DNA of 41,925 nucleotides. Source: a virus. Shown here one piece after another: positions 14,877 through 22,716 of the stretch (position 1 is its first letter; each line of letters opens with the position of its first letter). The stretch lies in IMG/VR virus record IMGVR_UViG_3300045996_003277, positions 1 through 41,925 of that record. One strand, 5' to 3'. A program made the position numbers and the translations under genes. The notes beneath the pieces were generated by a model that was given only the letters and a program-made list of their open reading frames with translations, did not search any database and was not told the origin of the DNA.

Positions 14877-16348
14877 CCGCCCGCATCATCTCCGCCGGAT
14901 CGGGCGAGCGCCGCGCGCTCGTCCTGCTCTACTTCGTCCCGCCCATCCGCCGACCCGGCGATCCGCACATCGACGACCAGATCCGGGCCGCGCTGCCCGG
15001 CGCGTGCGTCATCGCGTACAGCGACCAGGACGGCGAACCCATTGCCCTGGCCGATGCGCGTGCGCGCGCAGTGGGCTGGACGGCCGGCCCTCTGGTGCTC
15101 GGTGGCTTCTCCGCCGGGGTCCTCCGCGGCGTCCGGAAGCGGTTGCTGGAGGGGGCCAATCCGGACGCCGTGATCGCGATCGACGGCACGCACGCCGACC
15201 TGCCGCCGGCCGCGTGGCAGCTCGACGTCTGGCGCCCGGTCATCACGGACGCGCGCGCCGGGCGTCGGCTGTTCGTGGCCACCGCGACGCAGCAGCTCTA
15301 CGTCGAGAGCCTGCCCGGGGAGGCGCGGTACATGGCGACCATCACGCTGCTCCGCCGGCTGACCGGCTGGCCGCTTGCGAGCCCCGGGCCGCTGCCGCTC
15401 GGGGAGCACGTCTCCGAGGGAGACTGCCACGTCCACAGCTACGCGAGCGCGAAGATGGACGGCCGCGCCCACAGCGACCAGCAGACCCGCGTGCTCCCCG
15501 AGATGCTCCGGCTGCACCTCGCTCCGTGGCTCGCCCGGGCCGGAGGCGCCGCGCCCGCTCCGGCCGAGGACCGCGTGACGCCCGAGCCGCCGACGCCGGA
15601 GGCGCCCGCGGTGCTGGCCCCGCGCGTGCTGCGCCTCGGCGCGAAGGGCGACGACGTGGGCGACTGGCAGCGGCGCCTGATCGAGCTGGGCTACGACCCT
15701 GGGGCCCCGGACCACGACTTCGGCAGGCTGACGGATGCGGCCACGCGGGAGTTCCAGCGCGACGCCCGGCTCACCATCGACGGCGTGGTGGGGCCGAGGA
15801 CGCGCGCCGCCGCCGAGTCCGCGGCCCCGACGACGATCCCGCCGTCTCCCCCAGCCGGCCTCCCCGCTGCCTTCCTCGCGCGCGCCCGCCGCGACCTCGC
15901 GGCCGGCGTCCGCGAGACCGCGCCGAACGACGGCCCCCGCATCCGCGAGATGCTCGCCGCCGTCGGCGTGGCGGACCCAGCGAACTGGTGCGCTGCCGCC
16001 GTCACCACGTGGCTGCTCGATGCCGCCTGGGAGCTCGGTGTCGAGCCGCCGATCCGCGGGAGCGCCGGGGCAAAGGCCCTGATGGCGCAGTTCCAGCGGG
16101 CCGGCCGATGGGTCTCCGCCGATGAACTCCGGCGCGATCCGAGCCTGCTCCAGCCGGGTATGGTCGCCGTCTGGCACCGGGGCGCGCCGGGCGCCTGGAC
16201 CGGGCACGTCGCCGTCGTCGCGAGCGCCACCATCGGGACGCGCTTCGTCAGCATCGACGGCAACGGCGGGCCCGCGGGAGATCGCGTGGCGGATACACGA
16301 CGCGAGCTGAACGACCGGCTCTTCCTCGGCGTCGGGCGGGTGGGCTGA
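14873..16348 (+). CDS. Three-domain lysin: GxSxG hydrolase, PG-binding, CHAP
   Basis: The 491-residue protein opens with an alpha/beta-hydrolase-like domain (about 1-220): GFSAG at 78-82 with nucleophile S80, an AIDGTHAD segment and late histidines in DCHVHSY and GRAHSD. Next comes a PG_binding_1 domain (about 251-316: LRLGAKGDDVGDWQRRL, then VGPRTRAAAE). The last is a CHAP-like domain (about 335-491) with C373 in NWCAAAVTTW, H445 in GHVAVV and N464 in IDGNGG. CHAP and PG-binding make a peptidoglycan-cleaving endolysin. The hydrolase domain suggests an added ester-cleaving step, perhaps on an outer-envelope lipid or O-acetyl group. No signal peptide is seen, so export would depend on the holin. 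Confidence 0.75.
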   Translation: MTARIISAGSGERRALVLLYFVPPIRRPGDPHIDDQIRAALPGACVIAYSDQDGEPIALADARARAVGWTAGPLVLGGFSAGVLRGVRKRLLEGANPDAVIAIDGTHADLPPAAWQLDVWRPVITDARAGRRLFVATATQQLYVESLPGEARYMATITLLRRLTGWPLASPGPLPLGEHVSEGDCHVHSYASAKMDGRAHSDQQTRVLPEMLRLHLAPWLARAGGAAPAPAEDRVTPEPPTPEAPAVLAPRVLRLGAKGDDVGDWQRRLIELGYDPGAPDHDFGRLTDAATREFQRDARLTIDGVVGPRTRAAAESAAPTTIPPSPPAGLPAAFLARARRDLAAGVRETAPNDGPRIREMLAAVGVADPANWCAAAVTTWLLDAAWELGVEPPIRGSAGAKALMAQFQRAGRWVSADELRRDPSLLQPGMVAVWHRGAPGAWTGHVAVVASATIGTRFVSIDGNGGPAGDRVADTRRELNDRLFLGVGRVG

Positions 16349-16379
16349 GCTTCCCGGCGTGGCCGGGAGAGGAGGGATC

Positions 16380-16559
16380 ATGGTCCAGGAGAAGAACGAC
16401 GTGGTGCTGCCGGAGCTCCCGGTCGAGGTGGCGGAGGCGGTGCTCGACGAGCTGCGAGGCGTGCAGGTGGCGCTGGAGGGGGCGGCGAGGACCGCCGAGG
16501 CCGCGGCGGATAGTCTGAGGGCATGCGCCGGTGATGCGTCCAGGCGAGAGGTGGCGTAG
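16380..16559 (+). CDS. Small unknown acidic/helical protein
   Basis: The 59-residue product starts at ATG 16380 with a strong AGGAGGG site four bases before. The body is one predicted long helix (VAEAVLDELRGVQVALEG and a following Ala-rich part), possibly a coiled coil. No family is recognised. It follows the lysin by 31 bases, in the same direction. Confidence 0.5.
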   Translation: MVQEKNDVVLPELPVEVAEAVLDELRGVQVALEGAARTAEAAADSLRACAGDASRREVA

Positions 16560-16605
16560 GTTTGGCCGGGCCCGCCGTGGGCACTCTTACACAGGAGATG
16601 GCGCG

Positions 16606-16860
16606 ATGGCTGTGAGATCTGACACGAAATGGGAGCCTGAAGAGTATCACAAGGACCCGATGGTGAACGCCGTCCTGAATGTGGCGCATGAGCTGTGCCG
16701 ACTGGCAGACGCGACGAACGGGCTCCTCTACGGGCTCAAGTACGGGAAGCAGGAGGGCATGAGCATCGCCGAGGCGGTCGAAGTGGGCTGCAAGGCGGCA
16801 GGCGAGAGCATCGCGACGGCGATCCAGCAGGCCGCCGAGACGCTGAGCGACTCCGAGTAG
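16606..16860 (+). CDS. Small unknown protein
   Basis: The 84-residue product begins at ATG 16606, eight bases after AGGAG; earlier in-frame starts lack a site. It has a charged N-terminus (MAVRSDTKWEPEEYHKD) and two helices with regularly placed Ala and Leu (VNAVLNVAHELCRLADATN and later EAVEVGCKAAGESIATAIQQ). No signal or membrane span. No family is recognised. Confidence 0.5.
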   Translation: MAVRSDTKWEPEEYHKDPMVNAVLNVAHELCRLADATNGLLYGLKYGKQEGMSIAEAVEVGCKAAGESIATAIQQAAETLSDSE

Positions 16861-16924
16861 ACCGCGCTTCCGGCTTCTCCGGACTCAGCCGGGCAGGTAG
16901 GATCGTCCCCGCCGGGAGGACGTC

Positions 16925-17716
16925 ATGGAGTTGCTCGTGCTGCTGATCGTGCTGCTCGCGGGGCCATGCTCGTCCGACGACGACGAGCCGCTCTTCTGCG
17001 ATGGCGATGCGTGCGCCGAGATCGCAGGTGCTGGAGGGGCCGGCGGAGCCGGGGGTGCGGGAGGTGCCGGGGCGAGCACCACGGCGTCCAGCTCGGCCTC
17101 GTCCAGCTCCTCGTCGGAGAGCACGCCGGGCGCGAGCTCGTCAACGTCGGCCGGCGCCGGAGGTGGCGAGGGCGGGGCTGGAGGCAGCAGCGCGGAGGGT
17201 GGTGGAGGCCCGGCCTCGACGACCTCGACGACCACGACCACGACGAGCGCGACCGGCGGCCCCGTGGGGCCCGCATGCGCGAGCGACGCCCAGTGCAGCT
17301 ACCAGACCGCCGGGTGCTACCCGCCACGCTGCCACGAGTGCCTGGAGGGGCGCTGCGTCGATGGTCACTGCGAGCTGCAGGAGGTCAACGACGACGTGTG
17401 GGGATGCATCGTCACCGACGCGGACTCCCCCCGGCACGGCAAGGAGGGGAGGTGCGGCAGCGGGACATGCCTCGACTTCACACCCGTCCGCTGCCAGACG
17501 GACGAAGGGACGTACCAGGGTTGCGACGGGACCGAGCACCAGTCGAGCGAGTATCTCCAGATCAGGTTCGATTCGGGGCCGCATCAGGTGGACAGGGAGT
17601 GCATCGGTTCCCCAATCGAGGTGGAGTACTGCCCGCCCGGTACCTTCTGCTTGGTGGACTTCGCCTACGATCCTGTGGCCGGGGTGCAGCGCACGATCGG
17701 CGGAAGGTGCCTCTGA
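16925..17716 (+). CDS. Secreted Cys-rich cargo protein, lipoprotein-like
   Basis: The 263-residue product begins with a hydrophobic leader (MELLVLLIVLLAGPC) that may be lipidated at C15, although the lipobox has Pro at -1 and the leader lacks a positive start. A long Gly-Ala, then Ser/Thr-rich, linker follows (about 35-110). The C-terminal half has about a dozen Cys (SDAQCSYQTAGCYPPRCHEC, CVDGHC, GTCLDF and others) and probably folds as a disulphide-rich extracellular domain. GGGAGG five bases before the ATG supports the start. The linker style is typical of surface proteins of Polyangiales, so this looks like a host-derived conversion gene carried among phage genes. Confidence 0.65.
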   Translation: MELLVLLIVLLAGPCSSDDDEPLFCDGDACAEIAGAGGAGGAGGAGGAGASTTASSSASSSSSSESTPGASSSTSAGAGGGEGGAGGSSAEGGGGPASTTSTTTTTTSATGGPVGPACASDAQCSYQTAGCYPPRCHECLEGRCVDGHCELQEVNDDVWGCIVTDADSPRHGKEGRCGSGTCLDFTPVRCQTDEGTYQGCDGTEHQSSEYLQIRFDSGPHQVDRECIGSPIEVEYCPPGTFCLVDFAYDPVAGVQRTIGGRCL

Positions 17717-17951
17717 GGTCGGGCAGGTGTAGGTGCCACGGACCGGCGTTCCAACAGTGTTGGAGGGGGGTCGAAGCGGCAGGGCCGGCTGCGTGTGATT
17801 GGACCTGGATCTGAGCGGGATTTTTTATTCCTGGCGGCACTGGGCCACGCTGACCAGATCGCAGATCGGAGGTCGCGATCACCGGTGTTCGGTGCGGGTA
17901 TGCCCTGCCGAATATTCCTCCACGAATGCCGGCGGACGCTACAGTTCAACC
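17717..17951. promoter_or_regulatory. 235-base control region before the small HTH gene
   Basis: No gene is supported here. A 15-base palindrome TCCAACAGTGTTGGA lies at 17750-17764, 34 bases past the cargo gene stop. A T6 run (GGATTTTTTATTCC, about 17819-17832) follows. It could close a weak terminator or form part of a promoter. The right end holds the GAATATTC promoter described separately. Confidence 0.4.
17910..17951 (+). promoter_or_regulatory. GAATATTC-type promoter of the HTH gene
   Basis: GAATATTC at 17910-17917, then TCCA two bases on (17919-17922), a -10-like TACAGT (17940-17945) and six bases to the GTG at 17952. The distance from the first base of the box to the GTG is 42, the same as at terS (18966 to 19008). 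There is no consensus -35, so an activator or alternative factor probably recognises the palindromic box. Confidence 0.6.
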
Positions 17952-18161
17952 GTGCGCAGCAAAGGCATGGTGGCGTTGCGGAACGCGGGGCGGCAGGAGG
18001 ACATCGCGCGGAAGCTCGGTGTCTCACAGGGGACGGTGAGCAAGTGGGGCTCCGGCACCAAGCCGCTGTACGAGAACCGCATCCTCATGCGGGACCGGCT
18101 CAAGATCCCGGTGCAGGCCTGGGACGAGCCGGCGGAGACCTCGCCGCAGGTGGCAGCTTAG
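17952..18161 (+). CDS. Small HTH regulator, candidate late activator
   Basis: The 69-residue protein is nearly all HTH: MVALRNAGRQEDIARKLGVS then QGTVSKWGSGTKPLYENRIL. The fold is XRE/Cro-like with recognition helix QGTVSKWGS. I start it at GTG 17952 because this lies six bases after a -10-like hexamer, giving a leaderless message; longer versions in the frame lack any start signal. The same promoter box occurs before terS, so the protein may control both its own gene and the late operon. The activator role is inferred from the shared site. Confidence 0.6.
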   Translation: MRSKGMVALRNAGRQEDIARKLGVSQGTVSKWGSGTKPLYENRILMRDRLKIPVQAWDEPAETSPQVAA

Positions 18162-18163
18162 CA

Positions 18164-18403
18164 ATGGAGAGCTCTGTACTCCTGATGTCCGCCGCACATC
18201 TGGCGGAGAGGGCCGTGCGCTGTGCTGTTCGCGGCGCGAGTGAACTGCCGGTCCGTGCCGCGCTGCGCCGGTTCCGCGAGGCGATGGCCAGGGCCGAGAT
18301 CGGCGTCTGGCCGGTTACGGTGCGTCTCGACCAGCCAGCGCAGGAGCGCCAGGAGCCCCGCATCAAGGCGGGGTATCTCGTCGTCGAGCGCCCTGAGCCG
18401 TGA
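18164..18403 (+). CDS. Unknown 79-residue protein
   Basis: Starts at ATG 18164, just after the HTH gene. The product is Arg/Ala-rich and helical at first (AAHLAERAVRCAVRGASELP), then has a short beta-like end (IGVWPVTVRLDQ and IKAGYLVVERPEP). No family is recognised. The stop overlaps the GTG of the next gene (GTGA), indicating coupling. Confidence 0.5.
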   Translation: MESSVLLMSAAHLAERAVRCAVRGASELPVRAALRRFREAMARAEIGVWPVTVRLDQPAQERQEPRIKAGYLVVERPEP

Positions 18404-18930
18404 CCAGCGTCTCGGACCTCTACACGCCCGCGGACGCGGCGCAGGTACGTTGGGCTCGCGAGGTGGACCGGGCGCTGCGGGCGCGCGAGGGCATGGCCGT
18501 CCGTGCGGCGTGTCTCCGGCTCGCGCGGCAGCTCCGCGGTGAGACGATCCTCGGCGCCGATGGGCGGCCGTACCTGGTCCGCTACCAGCTGGCCGAGTAC
18601 CCCCGCGGCGGGCCGCGCGTGTACCTCCACCACTTCCAGCAAAGCGACCAGGCCGAGAAGCTGCACAACCACCCCTGGGACCGCTCCGTGAGCCTCATCC
18701 TCGCCGGCGGGTACCGCGAGCACCGGCACCGCGCGGCCTCTCGCCTGCTCCGGCCCGGCGACACGAACGAGATCCGCGCCTCGGACTTCCACCGCATCGA
18801 GCTCGTCGAGGCGGACGCCTGGACCGTGTTCCGCACCGGCCGCTACGTGGGGACCTGGGAGTTCCTCGACGTGAAGACCGGCCGCCGGATCCCATGGAGG
18901 GAGTTCGCAAGTCGCCGAGAACACGCGTGA
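18400..18930 (+). CDS. Cupin-like phage protein
   Basis: The 176-residue protein belongs to a cupin-like group common in phages. It has YLHHFQQSDQAEKLHNHPWD, then SLILAGGYREHRHR, a turn LLRPGDTNEIRASDFHRIEL and an end WTVFRTGRYVGTWEFLDVKT. The His residues in HNHPW and FHRI are placed to bind a metal. Cupin-type phage proteins may modify small molecules or be structural; the substrate is unknown. The GTG start is coupled to the preceding stop. It is the last gene before the late promoter. Confidence 0.65.
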   Translation: MTSVSDLYTPADAAQVRWAREVDRALRAREGMAVRAACLRLARQLRGETILGADGRPYLVRYQLAEYPRGGPRVYLHHFQQSDQAEKLHNHPWDRSVSLILAGGYREHRHRAASRLLRPGDTNEIRASDFHRIELVEADAWTVFRTGRYVGTWEFLDVKTGRRIPWREFASRREHA

Positions 18931-19007
18931 TATTCGGTCTCGAATAATCGACCCCTCCGCGGGGTGAATATTCGTCCAAGCATACGTCGCCGCCTCACGA
19001 TTGAGGC
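18930..19007 (+). promoter_or_regulatory. Late promoter region upstream of terminase genes
   Basis: Contains an inverted repeat ATATTCG-GTCT-CGAATAAT (18930-18948), a short GC hairpin ACCCC/GGGGT (18951-18965) that may end the upstream message, and then GAATATTC (18966-18973) with TCCA two bases on. A -10-like CACGAT (18996-19001) stands six bases before the GTG at 19008. Box, spacing and lack of a leader match the promoter at 17910. The half-site ATATTCG recurs in the inverted repeat, suggesting cooperative binding by one regulator. Confidence 0.6.
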
Positions 19008-19631
19008 GTGTCGTGTTGCCCGGTCGGCAAGCACAAGCAGCGCTCGGAGATCGAGACGCTCATCGCGTCGTGCGATGACGACCTCGCCGTTGCTGACCGC
19101 TTCCGGGGGGTGACTCGCGCGGCGGTGAAGAAGCACCGCGCGCACATGCCCACCGCGGAGCCAGCGCCGGCGCCGCCGCCCGCACCGGCCGCGGCCAGCT
19201 CCGCGACGGCGCGCGTGGTTCCGATCCGCGGCAAGCGCGCCGCTGCTCCCGAACCGGAGTTCGACGAGGAGGCTCCGGCATCGGAGCCCGCGCCGAAGCG
19301 CGCCGGGCGCGGCATCACCGACGAGGACCTGGAGACCGCGTACCGCCGGGCCGTGCGGTTGCTCGAGGCGCTGGAGAGGCTCGTCGAGAAGCTCGAGGGC
19401 GATGCGCTCGCGAGCCACCGCGATCTGCTCGGCGCCTACAAGGAGCTCCGCGAGAGCATCACCCTGATGGCGCGTCTGACCCGCGAGCTCGGCCCCGAGC
19501 GCGAGGTCGTCATCGTCCAGAGCCCGCAGTGGAAGAAGGTCGAGGCGGCCCTGTTCCAGGCGCTGCGTGCCTTCCCGGAGGCCGCGAAGGCGGCGGGCAA
19601 GGCGCTCCAGGCGCTCGAGGAGGCCGCTTGA
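19008..19631 (+). CDS. terS: Terminase small subunit (probable)
   Basis: The 207-residue protein precedes the large subunit and overlaps its start. The N-terminus (CCPVGKHKQRSEIETLIASC then RFRGVTRAAVKKHRAHMP) matches the Cys/His plus HTH start of small terminase subunits in Mu-like and related phages. These bind the packaging site and hand DNA to TerL. A Pro/Ala-rich linker (about 48-90) joins a helical oligomerisation region (AYRRAVRLLEALERLVEKLE). The GTG start is leaderless after the late promoter. Identity rests on the motif and on position. Confidence 0.7.
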   Translation: MSCCPVGKHKQRSEIETLIASCDDDLAVADRFRGVTRAAVKKHRAHMPTAEPAPAPPPAPAAASSATARVVPIRGKRAAAPEPEFDEEAPASEPAPKRAGRGITDEDLETAYRRAVRLLEALERLVEKLEGDALASHRDLLGAYKELRESITLMARLTRELGPEREVVIVQSPQWKKVEAALFQALRAFPEAAKAAGKALQALEEAA

Positions 19632-21322
19632 ACGGCGGGCTCGGGCGCGTCGAGAAGGCGACGAAGCACGCCACGATGGCGGGCGCGCTGGCCGCCGGGC
19701 TGCTCGCAATTGCGCATGCCGCGACCGTGCCCTCGTGGCCGTCGGAGAAGTACCGCAACGACCCGGTCGCATTCTTCCGGGAGGTCCTCGGGATCGAGCC
19801 GTGGGACCGACAGCTCGAGGTCATTGAGGCGATCCGCGACCACGACCGCGTGAGCGTGCGCGCCGGCCAGAAGGTCAGCAAGACGAACACGGTCGTCGGC
19901 GCAGCGCTCTGGTTCTACTGCTCCTACGAGCCGGCCCTCGTGCAGATGACCTCCGTCACCGCGCGGCAGGTGAACACCATCCTGTGGCGCGAGCTCAAGT
20001 TCGAGGTCGCGCGCTCCGGGCGCTGCGCCGAGTGCCGCGCGCGGGACTTCACCGGGTTCAGCCGATGCGAGAGGTGCTCACCGGCGCCGCTGATCGACGG
20101 TGACCTCTCCGAGGTCCCGGCGACCGGTCTGCGTACCGCGGGCGAGCGCCGCAAGATCTCCGGCTTCACCGCGAAGGAAGCGGAGGCCGTACAGGGCGTC
20201 TCCGGCAACGTCCTCTGGATCATCGACGAGGCCAGCGGCGTTCCCGAGCCCATCTTCGAAGCGATCGAGGGCAACTGCGCCGGTGGGGGCAAGATCCTCC
20301 TGACGGGCAACCCGACGAAGATCGAGGGGACGTTCTTCCGGTCCCACAACGAGGGAAAGGAAGCCTGGCACTGCATCCACATCCCGAGCACCGACAGCCC
20401 GAACGTGCGTGAGGGGCGGACGGTGATCCCCGGGCTCGCGACGAGGCACTGGGTCGAGCTTCAGGCATCGAACTACGGCGAGGATTCGGCCTGGTACTAC
20501 GCTCGTGTCAAAGGCGAATTCCCGATCGCGGACTCGACGAAGGTCGTCCCGCTGTACCTCATCAACGAGGCTCACGAGCGCTGGGAGGACTTCCTCTACC
20601 AGCACCGCGAGCTCGGCAAGGAGTACGAGGGGCGGCTCCAAGTCGGAGTCGATCCCGCAAGCACCGGCGACGACGAGTCGATCTGCGTCCTTCGCCGCGG
20701 GGACATGGTGCTCGGTGTCCCCCGCGCCTGGCGGGGGCTCGACGCGGACCGCGTCGCTGCCGAGGTGATGCAGGTCATCCGCGCTGAGCTCGCGGAGCGT
20801 GCCGCGCGTCGCGGGCGCCCGGAGGCGCAGAAGCCGCTCCTCAAGTTCGACAAGTGCGGGACCGTGGGCGCCGATTTCTACGCGGCGATCCGCGAGTACA
20901 AGGACGAGATCGATATCCTGCCGGTCGACGCCTCGCAGCCGTCGTCCCGAAAGGGCGAGTACAAGCACCTCCGCGACGAACTGTGGTTCGGAGTCGCCGC
21001 GTGGTTGCGGGAGGGCGGCGCGATCCCGGAGGACAAGAAGCTCGACGTCGAGCTCATGACACCGAGCTACGAGTTCGACGATCGACAGCGGCGAGACGTC
21101 GAAGCCAAGGACGACATCAAGAAGAAGATCCGCCGCTCGCCGGACCGCGCGGACGCCCTCGCGCTCGCGGTCTACGAGCCAGCGATGGTGCGCGCGGAGG
21201 ACTACCTGAATGGGCCCGCCGCGCCGCCCAGGGACGGCACGCAACGCGCCTTCGACCCGTACGCCGCGAGCCGGCAGATGAACCCGTACGCCGCGAGCCG
21301 AGCCTTCGGGAGGCGCTCATGA
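19628..21322 (+). CDS. terL: Terminase large subunit
   Basis: The 564-residue packaging motor has an ATPase domain with a Walker A-like RAGQKVSKT (about 78-86) and Walker B VLWIIDEAS (about 195-203, D200/E201). The RNase H-like nuclease domain contains GVDPASTGDDES and later FDKCGTVGADF and RADALALAV acidic positions. It cuts concatemeric DNA and pumps it into proheads. I use TTG 19628: it overlaps the terS stop (TTGA) and has GAGGAGG four bases upstream. Between the Walker motifs sits a Cys4 insertion (C133, C136, C147, C150) that could bind zinc. The C-terminus repeats PYAASR twice. Confidence 0.88.
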   Translation: MNGGLGRVEKATKHATMAGALAAGLLAIAHAATVPSWPSEKYRNDPVAFFREVLGIEPWDRQLEVIEAIRDHDRVSVRAGQKVSKTNTVVGAALWFYCSYEPALVQMTSVTARQVNTILWRELKFEVARSGRCAECRARDFTGFSRCERCSPAPLIDGDLSEVPATGLRTAGERRKISGFTAKEAEAVQGVSGNVLWIIDEASGVPEPIFEAIEGNCAGGGKILLTGNPTKIEGTFFRSHNEGKEAWHCIHIPSTDSPNVREGRTVIPGLATRHWVELQASNYGEDSAWYYARVKGEFPIADSTKVVPLYLINEAHERWEDFLYQHRELGKEYEGRLQVGVDPASTGDDESICVLRRGDMVLGVPRAWRGLDADRVAAEVMQVIRAELAERAARRGRPEAQKPLLKFDKCGTVGADFYAAIREYKDEIDILPVDASQPSSRKGEYKHLRDELWFGVAAWLREGGAIPEDKKLDVELMTPSYEFDDRQRRDVEAKDDIKKKIRRSPDRADALALAVYEPAMVRAEDYLNGPAAPPRDGTQRAFDPYAASRQMNPYAASRAFGRRS

Positions 21323-22716
21323 GCCTGCTCTCCCGCCTGCGCTCCGCGGCCGGGGCTGCCGTCATCCAGGCGGTCGGCAAGGAGCGCGTCGCCCGCGCCC
21401 TCGGCGTTCCCCTGCCGGAGAACGTCGAGCGGGTGCGCAAGATGTTCGGCGGGCAGCTCGCGCCGCCGCCCGTCTCGATCCTGGAGTGGTTCCAGGACGA
21501 CATCCACACCGCGAAGCGCGCGGCTGACACCGGCGATCTCAAGCTCGCCGGGCAGCTCTGTCACGCCCTTCGAGGTGACGGCATGGTGCTCGGCCTACTC
21601 AAGGCGCGCACCGGCTACCTCGTGCGGCTCCCCAAACGCTTCACGGGCAACGTGGAAATGCGTGCCGCCCTCGAGGGGCCGGACCACCGCCGCGGCGTGT
21701 TCGAAGCGATGTTCCCCGCGAAGGAGCTCGCCGCGCTCGTGGCCGACGGCATCCTGCTCGGGGTAGGTGTCGCCGAGCTCCTTCCGGTGGAGGGACGGAG
21801 CTTCCCCGTTCTTCGCCGGCTCGATCCTCAGTACCTCCGGTATCGCTGGAACGAGGGGGCCTACTACTACGACTCCATCGCCGGCCCGCTGCCGATCACG
21901 CCTGGTGATGGGCGGTGGATTTTGCATTCGCCAGGCGGGGAGGTTGCGCCGTGGAACGGAGGGACGTGGTTCGCGCTCGCGCGGGCCTTCGTCTCTAAGG
22001 ATCACGCCTTCATGTACGAGGAGGCCTATGCGGCCAAGCACGCACACCCCGCCAGAGTCGCGCGGACGGCGGCGGGTGCAACGAACCAAGAGCGCCTTGG
22101 CTTCCTCGAGCAGCTGATCGCCTGGGGGATCAACACCGTGATCGAGATGCCTCCCACCTGGGAGCTCGACCTCATCGAGTCGAACGGCGTCGGCTACGAG
22201 GTCTACAAGCAGCTCACCGAGCGACGCAATGAGGAGATCGCCCTCATCCTGGCGGGTAGCAAGGTCCTCGTCGACGGCGGGAGCGCTTTCTCGAACGACA
22301 AGGTCTACGAGTCGATTCGAGCTGACCTCGTGCAGGAGGACGCCGATGGGCTCGGGCACACACTGAACACCCAGGGGATCCCGCCGTGGGTCAATGAGAC
22401 GTACGGGGCCGACGCACTCGAGGAGGCTCCGCTCGTCGAGTACGACGTCACGCCACCGACCGACCTGAAGTCGGAATCGGAGGCGCAGAAGGCTTCTGCT
22501 GAAGCGATCTCCGCGTGGAATGGCCTGACCGGCCAGCGCGTGGACATCGACAAGATGGCGGTGCGCTACCGCGTCCCGATCCGTGGTGACGTGGATGGCG
22601 ACGGCGCGGCCGATGACGGCGCGCCGGGAGTCGAGATCGCGGAGCCTGACGAGGGCGACGACGCACTCCCGGTGGCCGCTGCCGACGACGCGGAAGACAT
22701 CCCGGAGGCTGCATGA
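21319..22716 (+). CDS. Portal protein, DUF935/Mu gp29-like
   Basis: The 465-residue protein forms the dodecameric portal through which DNA enters and leaves. It has the features of the DUF935 family of Mu-like phages: an early VSILEWFQDDIHTAKRAADT region, LVRLPKRFTGNVEM, a central LDPQYLRYRWNE strand and GFLEQLIAWGINTVIEMPP. The acidic C-terminus (VAAADDAEDIPEAA) is typical of the tail of such portals. ATG 21319 overlaps the terL stop, and the stop overlaps the protease start. Confidence 0.85.
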   Translation: MSLLSRLRSAAGAAVIQAVGKERVARALGVPLPENVERVRKMFGGQLAPPPVSILEWFQDDIHTAKRAADTGDLKLAGQLCHALRGDGMVLGLLKARTGYLVRLPKRFTGNVEMRAALEGPDHRRGVFEAMFPAKELAALVADGILLGVGVAELLPVEGRSFPVLRRLDPQYLRYRWNEGAYYYDSIAGPLPITPGDGRWILHSPGGEVAPWNGGTWFALARAFVSKDHAFMYEEAYAAKHAHPARVARTAAGATNQERLGFLEQLIAWGINTVIEMPPTWELDLIESNGVGYEVYKQLTERRNEEIALILAGSKVLVDGGSAFSNDKVYESIRADLVQEDADGLGHTLNTQGIPPWVNETYGADALEEAPLVEYDVTPPTDLKSESEAQKASAEAISAWNGLTGQRVDIDKMAVRYRVPIRGDVDGDGAADDGAPGVEIAEPDEGDDALPVAAADDAEDIPEAA

